A stretch of 64,000 nt of DNA from Planctomycetaceae bacterium (lineage in GTDB: Bacteria > Planctomycetota > Planctomycetia > Planctomycetales > Planctomycetaceae), in assembly GCA_028284145.1 (NCBI GenBank), contig JANQSH010000053.1, forward strand, positions 1 through 64,000, read 5' to 3'. The first letter of the stretch is position 1. The number at the start of each line of letters is the position of its first letter. This document shows, piece after piece, positions 62,825 through 64,000 of this stretch. Position numbers and translations under genes: made by a program. The notes beneath the pieces were generated by a model. That model did no database searches. It saw only the letters and a program-made list of their open reading frames with translations, and was not told the origin of the DNA.

Positions 62825-63967
62825 GTGACGACCATACACTCTCCTCCCCTCAAGGCCAACGCCCCCAAAATTTCCACCTCGTCGAGAGATCGAACCGGAA
62901 GCATGTCACTATCGCTGCGCCTTTTTCTTGGCTCGCTTATTGCAACGAGTCTTCTAGTCGATGCAACAGATGCTCGTTCGAATTGGACACCGGGTTTTCA
63001 TTCTGTCGAGGTTCAGACTGTCGAATCGGTCAGCCCCTTTGGAATGCAACCCACTATTGAATCGAAGGAGCCGTATTCCGACTTACTGCTGTTGGAAACG
63101 CCGATTGTCTTGACGGGCGCCAACAATTCGCACGCCAGGGCCGATGACATTGGCCACGCATTACTTGGACCGGAGCAACTTTTCCCTGAACAAACTGATG
63201 ACCTGATTGTCGAATCGGACGTGAAAGTCAAACAAACTCGTTATGGGAGTGTCGAACCATCGGAAGAGTACGATCGAACTTCCTTCAAAGACAACTTCTT
63301 TCAACTGGCTGAGCATGGTTGGGATGATACGCGCGGATTGTTCACGCTGAACAATCTGGGCATAGTCGGCATCGCAACGGCGGCAGCCCTGGTCTCGAGA
63401 CACAATTGGGATAACGATGTCCGCGAATATACTGCTGAGCACCCCTACCGATGGGGCAAAGGCTCAGAAATCATTGGCTACTTTGGAGACTTTGTCTATC
63501 AGGTGCCGGTGATTGTTGCATTCCATCTTTTTGCGATGCACCATGAAAACCCTTACTATCATGATTTCAGTATGTCGATGCTCAGCGCTTACGCACTGAC
63601 GGGCATCACAACGCTAATCGTGAAGGCCGCGGCGAACACATCTCGTCCTTCGAACGAATGGAATGGGGGCCAATTTGGTTTCCCCTCTTATCACGCAGCC
63701 AGCACCATCGCGATTGCATCCGTCGTCGACGAATACTTCGGAATTCAGAAAGCCCTTCCATTATACGTCCTGAGTGGGTTGGTGGCCTGGTCGCGGATCG
63801 ACGGGCGAGATCATGATCTCTCTGACGTGATGTTCGGAATGGCGCTGGGATATGTCATCGGCAAATCAGTCGCACGAAACCATCGACATAACGACTCCAA
63901 TGTTCGCATTCTGCCATTCGTGCAAGCAGGTGGCGGAGCTGGTTTGATGGTCGATATTGCCTATTAG
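62825..63967 (+). CDS. PAP2-family phosphatase (membrane- or envelope-associated)
   Basis: 380 residues from GTG 62825 (GGAG nearby upstream); an ATG at 62903, which starts the signal-like hydrophobic segment SLRLFLGSLIATSLLVDATD, is also possible. The catalytic motifs of the type 2 phosphatidic acid phosphatase superfamily are all present in the C-terminal third: KAAANTSRP (motif 1, Lys and Arg), PSYHAAS (motif 2, with Tyr where Gly is common) and SRIDGRDHDLSDV (motif 3, Arg, His and Asp). Between are hydrophobic helices (about 210-235 and 245-265). The N-terminal 150 residues show no known domain. Such enzymes dephosphorylate lipid or sugar phosphates. Its TAG stop codon shares its G with the first base of an R1 copy. 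Confidence 0.85.
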   Translation: MTTIHSPPLKANAPKISTSSRDRTGSMSLSLRLFLGSLIATSLLVDATDARSNWTPGFHSVEVQTVESVSPFGMQPTIESKEPYSDLLLLETPIVLTGANNSHARADDIGHALLGPEQLFPEQTDDLIVESDVKVKQTRYGSVEPSEEYDRTSFKDNFFQLAEHGWDDTRGLFTLNNLGIVGIATAAALVSRHNWDNDVREYTAEHPYRWGKGSEIIGYFGDFVYQVPVIVAFHLFAMHHENPYYHDFSMSMLSAYALTGITTLIVKAAANTSRPSNEWNGGQFGFPSYHAASTIAIASVVDEYFGIQKALPLYVLSGLVAWSRIDGRDHDLSDVMFGMALGYVIGKSVARNHRHNDSNVRILPFVQAGGGAGLMVDIAY

Positions 63968-64000
63968 AGCGGTTTACCTTTTCGTGTAACGTTTCTGGCT
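63967..64000 (+). repeat. R1 dispersed repeat, copy p (cut by window edge)
   Basis: GAGCGGTTTACCTTTTCGTG then TAACGTTTCTGGCT is the left part of R1. Its first base completes the TAG stop codon of the PAP2 gene, the same geometry as at ssb. Confidence 0.85.

Noticed and set aside
2402-64000. R1 copies considered as a CRISPR array
   Set aside because: Copies are far apart, in both orientations and without regular spacers or cas genes.

Overview
The window looks like a chromosomal segment of a planctomycete (phylum Planctomycetota, Gimesia/Rubinisphaera-like). This is an inference from gene content: BamB/PQQ-type propeller proteins, a RNase R with a very long Lys-rich tail, a putA without DNA-binding domain, lineage-style hypothetical proteins, many genes without a good Shine-Dalgarno, and housekeeping genes in short loosely packed operons. 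There is no rRNA, tRNA or CRISPR array that I can see. Most genes are core genes and are intact.

Layout. 1-4663 (+): translation/replication block rplY(L25, cut by the window edge)-pth-rpsF-ssb-rplI-dnaB. 4884-7027 (+): a two-gene restriction-modification system (PD-(D/E)xK nuclease candidate overlapping a gamma-type N6-adenine methyltransferase by ATGA), AT-richer than its surroundings and probably acquired. 7388-12702 (-): argC-argJ-putA, arginine synthesis joined to proline catabolism, with an 11-base G tract in putA. 13077-16811 (+): cupin/phosphomannose-isomerase-like, TIM-barrel and Gfo/Idh/MocA sugar-metabolism trio. 17132-24799: greA, a ruined PQQ-propeller gene, an FHA-GAF-sigma54 activator, an intact PQQ-propeller paralogue, a three-zinc-ribbon protein and a lipoprotein. 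25049-27288 (-): rpmI-rplT-pheS plus a small lineage-type gene. 27699-33387: fatty acid desaturase, gcvT and the sdhCAB operon. 34019-42797 (-): RNase R, MFS transporter, an ABC exporter pair and a Prc/Tsp protease. 43397-47576 (+): HspQ-like protein and two adjacent paralogous dynamin-like GTPases. 47897-49423 (-): membrane-anchored coiled-coil protein. 49870-58815 (+): polA-coaE-rho, ribH-nusB, a TolB-like propeller and a DUF4013-like membrane protein. 58859-62489 (-): pyk, a DsbD-alpha-like periplasmic protein and a MoxR ATPase. 62825-63967 (+): PAP2 phosphatase.

The most unusual feature is a dispersed, structured repeat that I call R1. About a dozen near-complete copies (about 95-105 bp, with a long form of 135 bp) and several fragments are scattered on both strands between genes, roughly one per 4 kb. 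R1 has imperfect terminal inverted repeats (GAGCAGTTTAC at one end, AGAGCGTATTAC at the other) and internal hairpins whose stems vary in a compensatory way. One long copy sits inside the broken PQQ gene, and removing exactly 135 bp restores the reading frame, so R1 behaves or behaved as a mobile element. A second, rarer repeat (R2) occurs twice and carries a GCCTTGACAAGGC hairpin. In two places the first base of R1 completes the stop codon of the preceding gene.

Limits: assignments rest on reading motifs by eye. No database search, alignment software or folding program was run, and start codons are uncertain wherever no ribosome-binding site is visible.
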